The position numbers were made by a program, and so were the translations under genes. The notes beneath the pieces were generated by a model that was not told the DNA's origin, did no database searches, and was given only the letters and a program-made list of their open reading frames with translations. DNA of 42,374 bases from Thermotogae bacterium (GTDB taxonomy: Bacteria > Thermotogota > Thermotogae > UBA12178), in contig JAGGZV010000094.1 of NCBI GenBank assembly GCA_021161835.1, forward strand, positions 1 to 42,374, in the 5' to 3' direction. This document shows positions 35,235 through 42,374 of the stretch, piece after piece. Positions within the stretch are counted from its first letter, which is position 1. Each line of letters starts with the position of its first letter.

Positions 35235-35863
35235 CGACGCTCCCTGAAAACAAATAGTTCACCCGATTCAAAGATCACTTCTACCTTGTTGTTCACGGCT
35301 TCATTGCTCAGAGTGAAGGTCTCATGAAAATGCAGGTCGTAAGAATTCAGAGGATATTTAAATCCCTTGAGTGAAAGTCCGCGTACCACATCACAGGCCG
35401 CCAGAAACGACCATATCTGACCGGGAAAGGCGTTGAAGGAAGACGATGAAGACAGTAAAAAAACCTCCCAATCTCTGTTCATCAGTAATATACTATGATT
35501 GGAATAGCGCTTCAGCAACCTGTATGCCGCCAGCGTTTGATCGGGCCTCGAACCCCAGGAACCATATACATGTATTTCCACCGGGTTCACTTTCAGGGCT
35601 TCCAAAATCGCCAGTTCGAGATCCAGTTCATCTTTTTCATGGGAATACTCACACACTGAACATTCTTTCTTTCTAAAAAATTCCAGCGTTTCATGATCTA
35701 TGGAGTCCATATCCCCCACCAGGATATCCGGAACGATGCCCAGCTTTTTGAAAACCTCTGCGCCTGCGTCCACAGCTATCTTCAGAGCATATTCACTGAA
35801 CTCCTCAACACCTATATCTACTGAGTCCCCACCTGCTATCAAGAGCACGTATCCACGCCTCAT
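35231..35863 (-). CDS. Thiamine pyrophosphokinase
   Basis: 210 residues. LLIAGGDSVDIG, the ATP/Mg site ILVGDMDSIDHE and SHEKDELDLELAILEAL match bacterial thiamine diphosphokinases; GSWGSRPDQTLAAYRLL stands in place of the usual GGxGGRxDH. It makes TPP from thiamine, the cofactor needed by oxoacid oxidoreductases such as KorA. It overlaps rpoN and rlmB by 4 bases each, so translation is coupled. Confidence 0.88.
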   Translation of the reverse strand: MRRGYVLLIAGGDSVDIGVEEFSEYALKIAVDAGAEVFKKLGIVPDILVGDMDSIDHETLEFFRKKECSVCEYSHEKDELDLELAILEALKVNPVEIHVYGSWGSRPDQTLAAYRLLKRYSNHSILLMNRDWEVFLLSSSSSFNAFPGQIWSFLAACDVVRGLSLKGFKYPLNSYDLHFHETFTLSNEAVNNKVEVIFESGELFVFRERR

Positions 35864-36933
35864 TTTTTCTTCAACCCCATTTCATGCCTGTACTTGTTGA
35901 CCGTTCTCCTCGATACCTTGAGTCCCATCTCTTTGAGCTTACGTGCTATCTGTTCATCCGTCATGTCGGGATCAGTACGCAGGAGGTGAAGAATGTGCTT
36001 CATAGCCAACATCCTCATGCTTCTTTCACCAAAGAAAGAGGATAATTCATGCATTCCCCGTGGAGATTTCACATACTTGTCCTTTATGGCCCTGCTCACC
36101 GTGGATTTGTTGAACCCCAAACGTTTGGCCAGTTCGGTTATTTTGATCAACGAAGGTTCGGTTTTCCTGTTCAGGAAGTAATCCCTATTGATCTCTATCA
36201 GAATATCCGCTACCTGCTTCAATGTTTCCCTGCGTCTTTTCAAAGCATTCACAAGTATCAAGGCTTTCTTTTCTTTTTCCTTCCATTGAGACGTTCTGGG
36301 GACATTTTCACCGTATTCCACAATCCGTACTTCGGGTGTCATAACGATTGCTGTCAACCTTTCACCATCCAGAGTAAGGACAATATCGGGTTTCCCGTAC
36401 TTCACTCCTTCCTCGGCATCAAAACCGTTCGATGGATAAGTACATTCCCCACGCTCTCTGAAACATTCGTTTTCATCTCTGGCAAGGATACCAGGAGGTC
36501 CCACACTCTTGAGAAAACGCAAAACCTCCTCCAGCTGCTTTTCATCTACCCCTATCTCTTTGGCCAGTGTTTTGAGGTCCAGAGGTAAAAGCCCATGATC
36601 ATCGAGATGCCAGATCACATCTTCGGCGATCTCCCGCAATTTTTGTGTTGGAGCAAGATAATCCACCATCTTGAGCATGTAATCTTTGAGCGTGAATCTC
36701 TCAAAACGTATGATATCGAAATCTTCAGGGTCTCTCGATGCAGGAGCAAGGTCATCATATACCAATTCCACCAGAGGATTTTCCTCGACTTCTTTATATA
36801 TAACCTCTTCCAGCACAACCAGAGGCATCTGTATCAACTCCAGATAAAGCCTCATCTCCTGGCTGAGAATCAGACCCTGATGCAGTTTCAGCTTTTGCTC
36901 CAAACCCTGAATCATGCTCATTTTGTCTCTCAC
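35860..36933 (-). CDS. rpoN: RNA polymerase sigma-54 factor
   Basis: 357 residues, shorter than the ~480 of E. coli but in line with compact thermophile forms. The N-terminus has region I (LEQKLKLHQGLILSQEMRLYLELIQMPLVVLEE), then the short acidic region II, a core-binding domain, the helix-turn-helix TELAKRLGFNKSTVSRAIKDK, and the RpoN box SRRTVNKYRHEMGLKK at the very C-terminus (Ser for the usual Ala). It directs enhancer-dependent transcription from -24/-12 promoters; no activator is in the window. The start could be GTG 36933 (GTGA overlap) or ATG 36921. Confidence 0.93.
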   Translation of the reverse strand: MRDKMSMIQGLEQKLKLHQGLILSQEMRLYLELIQMPLVVLEEVIYKEVEENPLVELVYDDLAPASRDPEDFDIIRFERFTLKDYMLKMVDYLAPTQKLREIAEDVIWHLDDHGLLPLDLKTLAKEIGVDEKQLEEVLRFLKSVGPPGILARDENECFRERGECTYPSNGFDAEEGVKYGKPDIVLTLDGERLTAIVMTPEVRIVEYGENVPRTSQWKEKEKKALILVNALKRRRETLKQVADILIEINRDYFLNRKTEPSLIKITELAKRLGFNKSTVSRAIKDKYVKSPRGMHELSSFFGERSMRMLAMKHILHLLRTDPDMTDEQIARKLKEMGLKVSRRTVNKYRHEMGLKKK

Positions 36934-37511
36934 AATTGTAGACTTTCCTCCACAGGCTTACAGATGATTCCGCCTATTTCCAGATCGAAAACGGAATTGG
37001 AATTAGCTGGTTTCAGGAAAACACCTGTATCCAGACCTCTTGCGGTACCGCCACACGAAACTATCCAGCGCTCCACATCCACCAATCCCGCATCTGCAGC
37101 CATTATAGCTATTTCCACGGCTACCTTAACACCTTCACAGAACATTCGTAGGGTTTGTGCCATTATTTCCAGAGGATACAACCCGCCGAATTTCTTCCTG
37201 AATGTACGCTCGACACCTGAAAATGCATGGGTGGTGGTCAGAACATAATGTCCTTTATCCAGCAACTCCTTCTTTATATCTTCGGAAAACTCATTTTTGT
37301 TTTTCGTGCGAAAACCCGTGTGATGTGTAACAACCACAAGTTTGAAATCATCGGGTATCATATCCAGAGCTTTTCTGGCGCTCTCACCTGTGGTTGATGA
37401 TATTAGAATGCTTTTGTTACCTAGCTTGTCCGCCCATTCGATGGCCAGCTCCAGGGTCTTTTCAGTATGTTGCGGACCTTCTCCTTTGAAAAGAAACGTC
37501 TCAACGCGCAT
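36930..37511 (-). CDS. Stand-alone pyruvate kinase C-terminal (alpha/beta) domain protein
   Basis: 193 residues from ATG 37511, which has GGAGGTG 6 bases upstream. It resembles the C-terminal allosteric domain of pyruvate kinase without a catalytic barrel: LAIEWADKLGNKSILISSTTGESARKALD and FKLVVVTHHTGF. The second half (EIMAQTLRMFCEGVKVAVEIAIMAADAGLV, WIVSCGGTARGLDTG) is shared with similar proteins of archaea and clostridia of unknown role. It probably binds a phosphorylated or nucleotide ligand. It lies between gltX and rpoN and overlaps rpoN by 4 bases. Confidence 0.8.
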   Translation of the reverse strand: MRVETFLFKGEGPQHTEKTLELAIEWADKLGNKSILISSTTGESARKALDMIPDDFKLVVVTHHTGFRTKNKNEFSEDIKKELLDKGHYVLTTTHAFSGVERTFRKKFGGLYPLEIMAQTLRMFCEGVKVAVEIAIMAADAGLVDVERWIVSCGGTARGLDTGVFLKPANSNSVFDLEIGGIICKPVEESLQL

Positions 37512-37524
37512 ACACCGCACCTCC

Positions 37525-38985
37525 TCAACGTTCTTCGATTCTCGCCAATCTTTCCAGCACCCTGGTTCTCCCAAGCAAGTAGATAACTTTTACCAGTTCC
37601 GGACCTTCCCGTCTTCCTGTCAACAACTGTCTCAATGTCATATAAAAATCTTTCTTTGGCACCTTGAAGTTCTTTAGAACTTCTTTAAAGCATCGCACTA
37701 TTTCCTTTTCTTCCCACTTCTGCAGATCCTCAAGAGCATATTTTATTTCAACAAAGACGGGTTTCAAATTCTTCTTCCTTATCTCCTCGAACAGTTCTTC
37801 GTCTGGTTGCACCTCCTCGAAATAAACATCGAGTTTTTCGGGAATCTCCGCCAGCGTTTCCACGGAATTTCGAACGCTCTCGATGGCTTTCTTCAACCAC
37901 TTGAAATTCGCTTCCGCTTCTTTACGCTCGAGCAAGCCATAGCTGACCACGAAAGGTATGGCAAGCTTGGTTAACCTGTCCAGATCACCGTTTCTCATGT
38001 AGACTCCATTCATCCATTTCAACTTGTTCACATCGAATATAGCAGGACTCGAATGTACCCTGTCCAAATCGAAGACCTTCACCATCTCTTCGAGGCTCAT
38101 GATCTCCTTACCTTCCGGATGCGACCAGCCAAGAAGTGCCAGGTAATTCACCATGGCTTCAGGAAGTATTCCCATGGCTCTGAACTCTTCTACGGATGTT
38201 GCCCCATGCCTTTTACTCAGCTTACTTCCATCCGGTGCCAGTATCATCGAAACGTGCGCGAACTTCGGTGGCGTCCATTCAAACGCTTCGTAGATAGCTA
38301 GCTGTCTCAGAGTATTGGAAAGATGATCATCACCTCGTATAACGTGTGTTATCTCCATGTCGTGATCATCGATCACACATGCGAAGTTGTAGGTGGGTAG
38401 ACCGTTGCTTCGCAATATAACAAAGTCTCCTATAGCACCTTCTCTGAAGATTATTTCACCCTTTATGAGATCCATCAGTTTGTATTCTTTTCGGGGCATC
38501 TTGAACATTATCACCGGTTCCTTCCCCATTCTTTCGTATTCCTTTCTCCTGGACTCAGACGTAAATCTGGCGAAGTCGCTTTCAGAAAAATGCGGAGGTT
38601 TGCCCTCGGCTAAAAGCTTCGTTCTCACCTCATCTATCTCCTCGGGCGAAGCATAAACGGGATAAGCTTTTCCCTCCTTTACGAGCTCTCTGGCATATTC
38701 ACGATACAACTCCAGCCGCTCACTCTGCCTGTATGGTCCGTAAGGACCCCCTATCTTCGGACCTTCGTCCCATTCCAACCCCAGCCAGAGAAGAGCATCA
38801 AGAAGTTTTTCCTCCGATTCCCTGGAGGAACGCGTAATATCGGTGTCCTCTATTCTCAGGATGAACTTTCCTTTGTGATGTCTCGCAAAAAGGTAATTCA
38901 TCAAAGCAGTTCTGGCACCTCCAACATGTAGATGCCCTGTTGGGCTCGGAGCGAACCTAACCCTCACCGTCTTCTTCATACTCAT
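37525..38985 (-). CDS. gltX: Glutamyl-tRNA synthetase
   Basis: 486 residues, class I. RFAPSPTGHLHVGGARTAL contains the HIGH-type motif and KLSKRHGATSVEEF the KMSKS-type motif; HKGKFILRIEDTDITRSS is a family signature. The C-terminal anticodon-binding region is present. It charges tRNA-Glu; whether it also charges tRNA-Gln (non-discriminating) cannot be read. Start ATG 38985 has GGAGGG 5 bases upstream. The start lies 29 bp inside the end of the tRNA methylase gene. Confidence 0.95.
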   Translation of the reverse strand: MSMKKTVRVRFAPSPTGHLHVGGARTALMNYLFARHHKGKFILRIEDTDITRSSRESEEKLLDALLWLGLEWDEGPKIGGPYGPYRQSERLELYREYARELVKEGKAYPVYASPEEIDEVRTKLLAEGKPPHFSESDFARFTSESRRKEYERMGKEPVIMFKMPRKEYKLMDLIKGEIIFREGAIGDFVILRSNGLPTYNFACVIDDHDMEITHVIRGDDHLSNTLRQLAIYEAFEWTPPKFAHVSMILAPDGSKLSKRHGATSVEEFRAMGILPEAMVNYLALLGWSHPEGKEIMSLEEMVKVFDLDRVHSSPAIFDVNKLKWMNGVYMRNGDLDRLTKLAIPFVVSYGLLERKEAEANFKWLKKAIESVRNSVETLAEIPEKLDVYFEEVQPDEELFEEIRKKNLKPVFVEIKYALEDLQKWEEKEIVRCFKEVLKNFKVPKKDFYMTLRQLLTGRREGPELVKVIYLLGRTRVLERLARIEER

Positions 38986-39760
38986 CTTTTCCCTCCTCGA
39001 CGGACACTTTGGTTGCGAAGACCAGATACGCCGTATGCGCCACCATCCTGTCCACAGGTCTCAATCTCTTGGGCACAGGTTTGTACATCCTGAAAAGATT
39101 CTCCCATACCTGTAGATTGATGAATCCCTCAGATTCAAGCGTTTCCAGAGCTTTTTCCACCTGGTTCACCGTGGGACATATTATCCCTATCCTGCCACCA
39201 CCTTTAAGAGAATTGCGTGCGTGATAAATGTAGTTCCAGGAATCGTTTACATCTATCATAACCGCATCTACTTCCTTCTCGTCGAATCCCTCTTTTATAT
39301 CCCTATGTTTTATCTCCACACGCTCCAGAACACCAAATCTTTTCAGATTCTCTTTTGCCAACCTTATGAAATCCTCTCTCCTTTCATACGCGTACACTTT
39401 TCCGCATGAGCCCACGTAACGTGCAAACGCCATACACAATGCCCCACTGCCCAACCCCGCATCTATCACCCTATCTCCCTCCTTTATATCCAGCATCATT
39501 ATGATAAAGGCAGCATCCTTGGGATAGACTATCTGGGTCTTACGACGTATCTTGAAGATGTAATCCACTATGCCTGGTATCAGGATGTAGTATTCTTCTC
39601 CGGTGGAAGTCTTTCCCACACTCCCGTATTCCTTGCCCACTACTTCAGAAAGGTCTATGTTGCCCCTATGCGTCATCTTGATGCCTTCTCCTGTTTTGAT
39701 GAGGTAGCTGGAACCATCCTTCAACAGCAACAACACGTCATCTCCTTTTTTTACCTTCAT
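38957..39760 (-). CDS. trmI: tRNA (adenine-58-N1)-methyltransferase, TrmI family
   Basis: 267 residues. The short N-terminal beta domain (GDDVLLLLKDGSSYLIKTGEG) is followed by QIVYPKDAAFIIMMLDIKEGDRVIDAGLGSGALCMAFAR, the TrmI SAM site, then VDAVMIDVNDSWNYIYHARNSLKGGG and ICPTVNQVEKALETLE. TrmI makes m1A58 (or m1A57/58) in the T-loop, important for tRNA stability at high temperature. The start overlaps the CsoR-family stop by ATGA. The C-terminal tail is acidic. Confidence 0.92.
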   Translation of the reverse strand: MKVKKGDDVLLLLKDGSSYLIKTGEGIKMTHRGNIDLSEVVGKEYGSVGKTSTGEEYYILIPGIVDYIFKIRRKTQIVYPKDAAFIIMMLDIKEGDRVIDAGLGSGALCMAFARYVGSCGKVYAYERREDFIRLAKENLKRFGVLERVEIKHRDIKEGFDEKEVDAVMIDVNDSWNYIYHARNSLKGGGRIGIICPTVNQVEKALETLESEGFINLQVWENLFRMYKPVPKRLRPVDRMVAHTAYLVFATKVSVEEGKDEYEEDGEG

Positions 39761-40026
39761 CTTCTGCCCCCCATGTGCTTCGAAAGCAGCGATATCAATG
39801 AATCCAGTTTTGAACGATCTCCGGTGGTCTCATATTCAAGCACACATCTCTCCGCGTATTCCTTAAGGATGATTTCCTTGACCTTATGCATGGCAGACGT
39901 TACCGCGTTTATCTGTATAAGCACATCTTCACAGCTCCTATCTTCTTCTATCATCTTCTGAAGCCCTCGAACCTGTCCCTCTATTCTCCGCAACCTGTTT
40001 ATCATCGCGTCTTTTCCACCGGCCAA
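39757..40026 (-). CDS. CsoR/RcnR-family (DUF156) metal or persulfide-sensing repressor
   Basis: About 89 residues, all helical. AMINRLRRIEGQVRGLQKMI is the family N-terminus. Two Cys are 29 apart: Cys32 (RSCEDVLIQINAVTSAM) and Cys61 (ERCV). The third copper ligand of CsoR, His four residues before the second Cys, is Tyr57 here, which resembles CstR-type persulfide sensors rather than copper sensors. I favour the TTG at 40026, 10 bases after GGAGG; GTG 40035 is too close and ATG 40005 is possible. It lies in a housekeeping operon with no metal or sulfur gene beside it, so its target is likely elsewhere. Confidence 0.87.
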   Translation of the reverse strand: MAGGKDAMINRLRRIEGQVRGLQKMIEEDRSCEDVLIQINAVTSAMHKVKEIILKEYAERCVLEYETTGDRSKLDSLISLLSKHMGGRR

Positions 40027-40463
40027 TATTGCCACACCTCCCTACCGAACTTGTACGTGGTTTCTATCCACCCACCCAACACTCCATCTTCTCCATCCAG
40101 GAGCAGTTTCACCCAGTGTATGCCTTCAAAGGATTGAAAGATCGAGCAAACGAGGGAATGCACGAAAAGACGAGCATCTTCGAATCGCCAGTATTTGAAC
40201 TTCTCTTTTTTCAAATCCACATAAATGGTATCATACACGATATACACTGCATTCACGGAGTCCTTTGGCATCAAGGAAAGATATCTGGATGGAGGAGACT
40301 GAAGGTATGTAAACAACACGACAACGGGATTTTCTTCAGCTGACACGATGACCTGCGTGGGATGCGGTTGCATGTTACCATCAACGTAGAAGACCGTTAT
40401 CTTCAGCGCCGATACCGCTGTCACACTAAGCATCAACAGTAGAATCACAGCTCCAGCACGCAT
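40002..40463 (-). CDS. GerMN-domain lipoprotein-like/secreted protein
   Basis: 153 residues. A signal peptide (AVILLLMLSVTAVSA) is followed by a GerMN-like domain: KITVFYVDGN start, strand-helix pattern through VVLFTYLQSPPSRYLSLMPKDSVNAVYIVYDTIYVDL, and LFVHSLVCSIFQSFEGI near the end. GerMN is named from Bacillus GerM (spore envelope), but occurs in many non-sporulating bacteria near cell-wall genes. No lipobox Cys is evident. It overlaps the 350-residue envelope gene by 19 bp and the regulator start by 25-34 bp. Confidence 0.75.
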   Translation of the reverse strand: MRAGAVILLLMLSVTAVSALKITVFYVDGNMQPHPTQVIVSAEENPVVVLFTYLQSPPSRYLSLMPKDSVNAVYIVYDTIYVDLKKEKFKYWRFEDARLFVHSLVCSIFQSFEGIHWVKLLLDGEDGVLGGWIETTYKFGREVWQYWPVEKTR

Positions 40464-41497
40464 TTGCCCATCGCCTCCACGATTTTTTCAAGATCTTCCA
40501 GAGGTGCGAATATGGCCAGGGACACGGTGCTTTGATCCAGGGAACTCAGAAAAAGAGGCTCATACGTGTATCCCAGCTTCTCGGACATCAAAGCAGCTAT
40601 CCTTTTCGATATAACGACATTCTTGTGCGATATGCCTTTCAATTCCACAGGCTCAGGTTCGTAAACAATGGTTTTGATGCTGGAGGTATGAAAATCCACC
40701 ACGATCGTTTGTTCGGGATCCACCACACTTTCAACTGGTTCGAGTCCATACAACTTGAACATTTTTCTGAGCTTTCCATCCTTTGCAATCCGCCCATCGA
40801 CTCTGAAAACCACGTATCGATAGGTGAGCTTCTTGAATTCCAGATGTATTCTTAAAAGTCCACGTGCCCTTTCAACGTTGTACTCTTTGACGGGAGATGG
40901 AACTTCTACAGAAATTTCCTCATCCATTTTTACTTTCACATTGCTCGGTACATAAACACCCTTTTCGAGCATACAGGGTGCCTTCAACTTTATCGATACG
41001 CTTTTTCCCATCACTCGAACGTCGAAGATATCCTCCCCATCGTACACTATCTCCAGTCCGTCTGGCAACACGGCGATCTTCTTCAAAGTACATGTTATGA
41101 GCAGCACCTTGCCATCATGCCACCTATACGGTATCTGAAGGGTGTCGAAAAGATCAAAAACAGGAACATACAACAATCCATTCCTTGCATATATTGGACC
41201 GGAGAGATAACGAACGAAATCGGGTCCGCTGAGCATACTCTTTCCTTCCATGAAGGAAACAACCGTACCTTTGAATCGGAGAAAATACATGGGGCCGAAC
41301 TTCCCCATCTCAAAATCCTCTGTCTTCAATTTATCGCTCAGTATCGAAAGCACCGAACGTATGGAATCGATGTCCATATAATAAACTCCTTCCCTTCTTA
41401 TCAGCGGGAAATTCCTCTCTTCCGCCCCTATTCTGAATATGACACCTAGTAACAAAACGTTCAAAAGTACAAAACACATAACGAGTATTCTCTTCAA
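40445..41497 (-). CDS. Secreted/anchored envelope protein with AMIN- and stalk-like domains; C-terminus may be a degenerate amidase
   Basis: 350 residues. The start is TTG 41497, overlapping the kinase stop as TTGA. The N-terminus is hydrophobic (VMCFVLLNVLLLGVIF). Residues ~30-130 resemble a copper amine oxidase N-terminal-like stalk domain (GLLYVPVFDLFDTLQIPYRW). Residues ~135-270 show beta strands like AMIN domains, which bind peptidoglycan. The tail from IVVDFHTSS through HKNVVISKRIAALMSEKLGY loosely follows the start of amidase_3 (IDPGHGG...KNVNLAIAKRLA) but lacks its later SIHAN motif. It is followed by a GerMN gene, a combination seen with cell-wall amidases. The function is inferred and uncertain. 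Confidence 0.6.
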   Translation of the reverse strand: MKRILVMCFVLLNVLLLGVIFRIGAEERNFPLIRREGVYYMDIDSIRSVLSILSDKLKTEDFEMGKFGPMYFLRFKGTVVSFMEGKSMLSGPDFVRYLSGPIYARNGLLYVPVFDLFDTLQIPYRWHDGKVLLITCTLKKIAVLPDGLEIVYDGEDIFDVRVMGKSVSIKLKAPCMLEKGVYVPSNVKVKMDEEISVEVPSPVKEYNVERARGLLRIHLEFKKLTYRYVVFRVDGRIAKDGKLRKMFKLYGLEPVESVVDPEQTIVVDFHTSSIKTIVYEPEPVELKGISHKNVVISKRIAALMSEKLGYTYEPLFLSSLDQSTVSLAIFAPLEDLEKIVEAMGKCVLEL

Positions 41498-42374
41498 TAC
41501 TCGAACACGCTCCCTCCTATGAACTCTCGTATTATGGAAGTACGGGGTATCGTTTCCAGACGCGTTATGGGCAGGAAGTAATCCAGAAATTTCATCAATC
41601 TACGTGCCTGCGCGTATTCCTCTTCGGTATGCTCCACCTGCATCAGCAGGGAATCGGCAAAGATCTTCAGAACAGCGAGCTCGTATACCAGCGCGGAATT
41701 GAAGAAAGCATCCGCTTCTTCTTGATAAGGGAAGATGTATTTCTCTTCACCACGTCTGACCTTCGACCACATCCTGAGCGTCTGCAGGGGTGAATGTCCA
41801 CGTGATCTGTAATCTCTGACCAATCTCCTAATCAACCGCGTATCGGTAGTTGGTATCCTGTTTATGTTGTCTATACTCAGCTGGGTGAGAGCACTGACGT
41901 ATATCTTGTATTTCTGTTCACGTGGAATGCTCTCCGTCAATCTCTCGTTCAGTCCATGTATACCTTCAACGACCACCAGTTCGTTTGGTGACAACTTCAA
42001 TCTCCTGCCGACCCACTCACGCTTTCCTTCGATGAAATTGAATCTGGGTATCTCGACTTCTTCACCGGCAAGAAGTTTACTCAAATGATGATTGAAAAGC
42101 TCGAGATCCAGAGCTTCTATACTCTCGAAATCGTATTCACCATTTTCATCCCTCGGTGTTTTTTCCCTATCCACAAAGTAATCATCGAGAGATATGGGAA
42201 CAGTCACCAATCCCAACGCCTTGAGTTGAAGGGAAAGCCTTTTGGCAAAAGTCGTCTTACCCGAAGACGAAGGCCCGGCTACCAGGACCAATCTCACCGT
42301 TCTCCTTCTGGCTATTTCGTGAGCTATCAAGGCTATTTTGTACTCGTGTAACATCTCGGCCACCAGTATGAGCT
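41494..42374 (-). CDS. Nucleoside (uridine) kinase-like protein, 5' end beyond window
   Basis: Partial: the frame stays open past 42363 to the window edge (residues LILVAEMLHEYK precede the Walker site), so the true start is outside. The P-loop is LVLVAGPSSSGKTTFAKRL; SLDDYFVDREKTPRDENGEYDFES and VVVEGIHGLNERL are typical of the phosphoribulokinase/uridine kinase family. Related Thermotoga and clostridial proteins are ~550 residues, with an N-terminal TGS/ThrRS-like domain ahead of this kinase; the open upstream frame agrees. The substrate is uncertain. It heads the minus-strand operon as far as visible. Confidence 0.87.
   Translation of the reverse strand, partial: LILVAEMLHEYKIALIAHEIARRRTVRLVLVAGPSSSGKTTFAKRLSLQLKALGLVTVPISLDDYFVDREKTPRDENGEYDFESIEALDLELFNHHLSKLLAGEEVEIPRFNFIEGKREWVGRRLKLSPNELVVVEGIHGLNERLTESIPREQKYKIYVSALTQLSIDNINRIPTTDTRLIRRLVRDYRSRGHSPLQTLRMWSKVRRGEEKYIFPYQEEADAFFNSALVYELAVLKIFADSLLMQVEHTEEEYAQARRLMKFLDYFLPITRLETIPRTSIIREFIGGSVFEY

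Overview
The window looks like a chromosomal segment from a thermophilic member of the Thermotogota. The 60-residue [4Fe-4S] ferredoxin at 16038 has the cysteine layout I remember for the Thermotoga maritima protein. Arginine and isoleucine codons are mostly AGA/AGG and ATA, and the proteins are rich in Lys and Glu. Strong Shine-Dalgarno boxes precede most genes, and about a quarter of the starts appear to be TTG. I cannot fix the genus. Coding density is very high: most neighbours overlap or sit within 20 bp, and no gene-free stretch exceeds 300 bp (the largest is 268 bp at 27789-28056). I saw no tRNA, rRNA, CRISPR array, insertion sequence or prophage.

Layout. (1) Positions 1-2820: a partial caspase-like (C14) protease gene on the minus strand; a divergent patatin lipase gene followed directly by a degenerate patatin paralogue; and acpP converging on that pair, with its terminator inside the paralogue's 3' end. 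(2) Positions 3006-17768, all plus strand: argS, an RlmD-type rRNA methylase, thiI, plsC, a bifunctional nuclease, a polyprenyl synthase, a membrane-anchored alpha/beta-hydrolase/beta-propeller protein, a TPR membrane protein, rnhB, mtnA, minD-minE, a YjbQ family gene, ferredoxin, a PfkB kinase and a UPF0173 hydrolase. (3) Positions 17771-25065, minus strand: a cofactor block (pncA-pncB for NAD, pdxS-pdxT for PLP, a flavin reductase, ribF for FAD) with an OadB-type sodium pump subunit and the delta and alpha subunits of a 2-oxoacid:ferredoxin oxidoreductase set inside it. (4) Positions 25123-27788, minus strand: an HD-GYP protein and a secreted 5'-nucleotidase, separated by a strong hairpin. 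(5) Positions 28057-29145, plus strand: a sugar-nucleotide-type oxidoreductase with its own promoter, overlapping tail to tail with the end of the next block. (6) Positions 29110-42374, minus strand: about 17 closely packed genes covering an edge-truncated nucleoside kinase, two envelope proteins, a CsoR-family regulator, a tRNA m1A methylase, gltX, a stand-alone pyruvate-kinase C-domain protein, rpoN, thiamine pyrophosphokinase, rlmB, a folate-type ECF S-component, a pilin, dnaN, a phosphodiesterase, an RlmI-type methylase, a DUF362 iron-sulfur protein and an acetyltransferase.

The most unusual points are two hydrolase-fold proteins whose nucleophile positions are changed. One is the tandem patatin partner, which lacks both Ser and Asp. 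The other is the 843-residue envelope hydrolase, which has Asp where Ser is usual and no recognisable His. Also notable are an oxidoreductase alpha/delta pair without adjacent beta/gamma subunits beside an orphan OadB, and a CsoR-family repressor that keeps both Cys but lacks the copper-binding His. All functional statements are inferred from sequence motifs read by eye; no database search was run.
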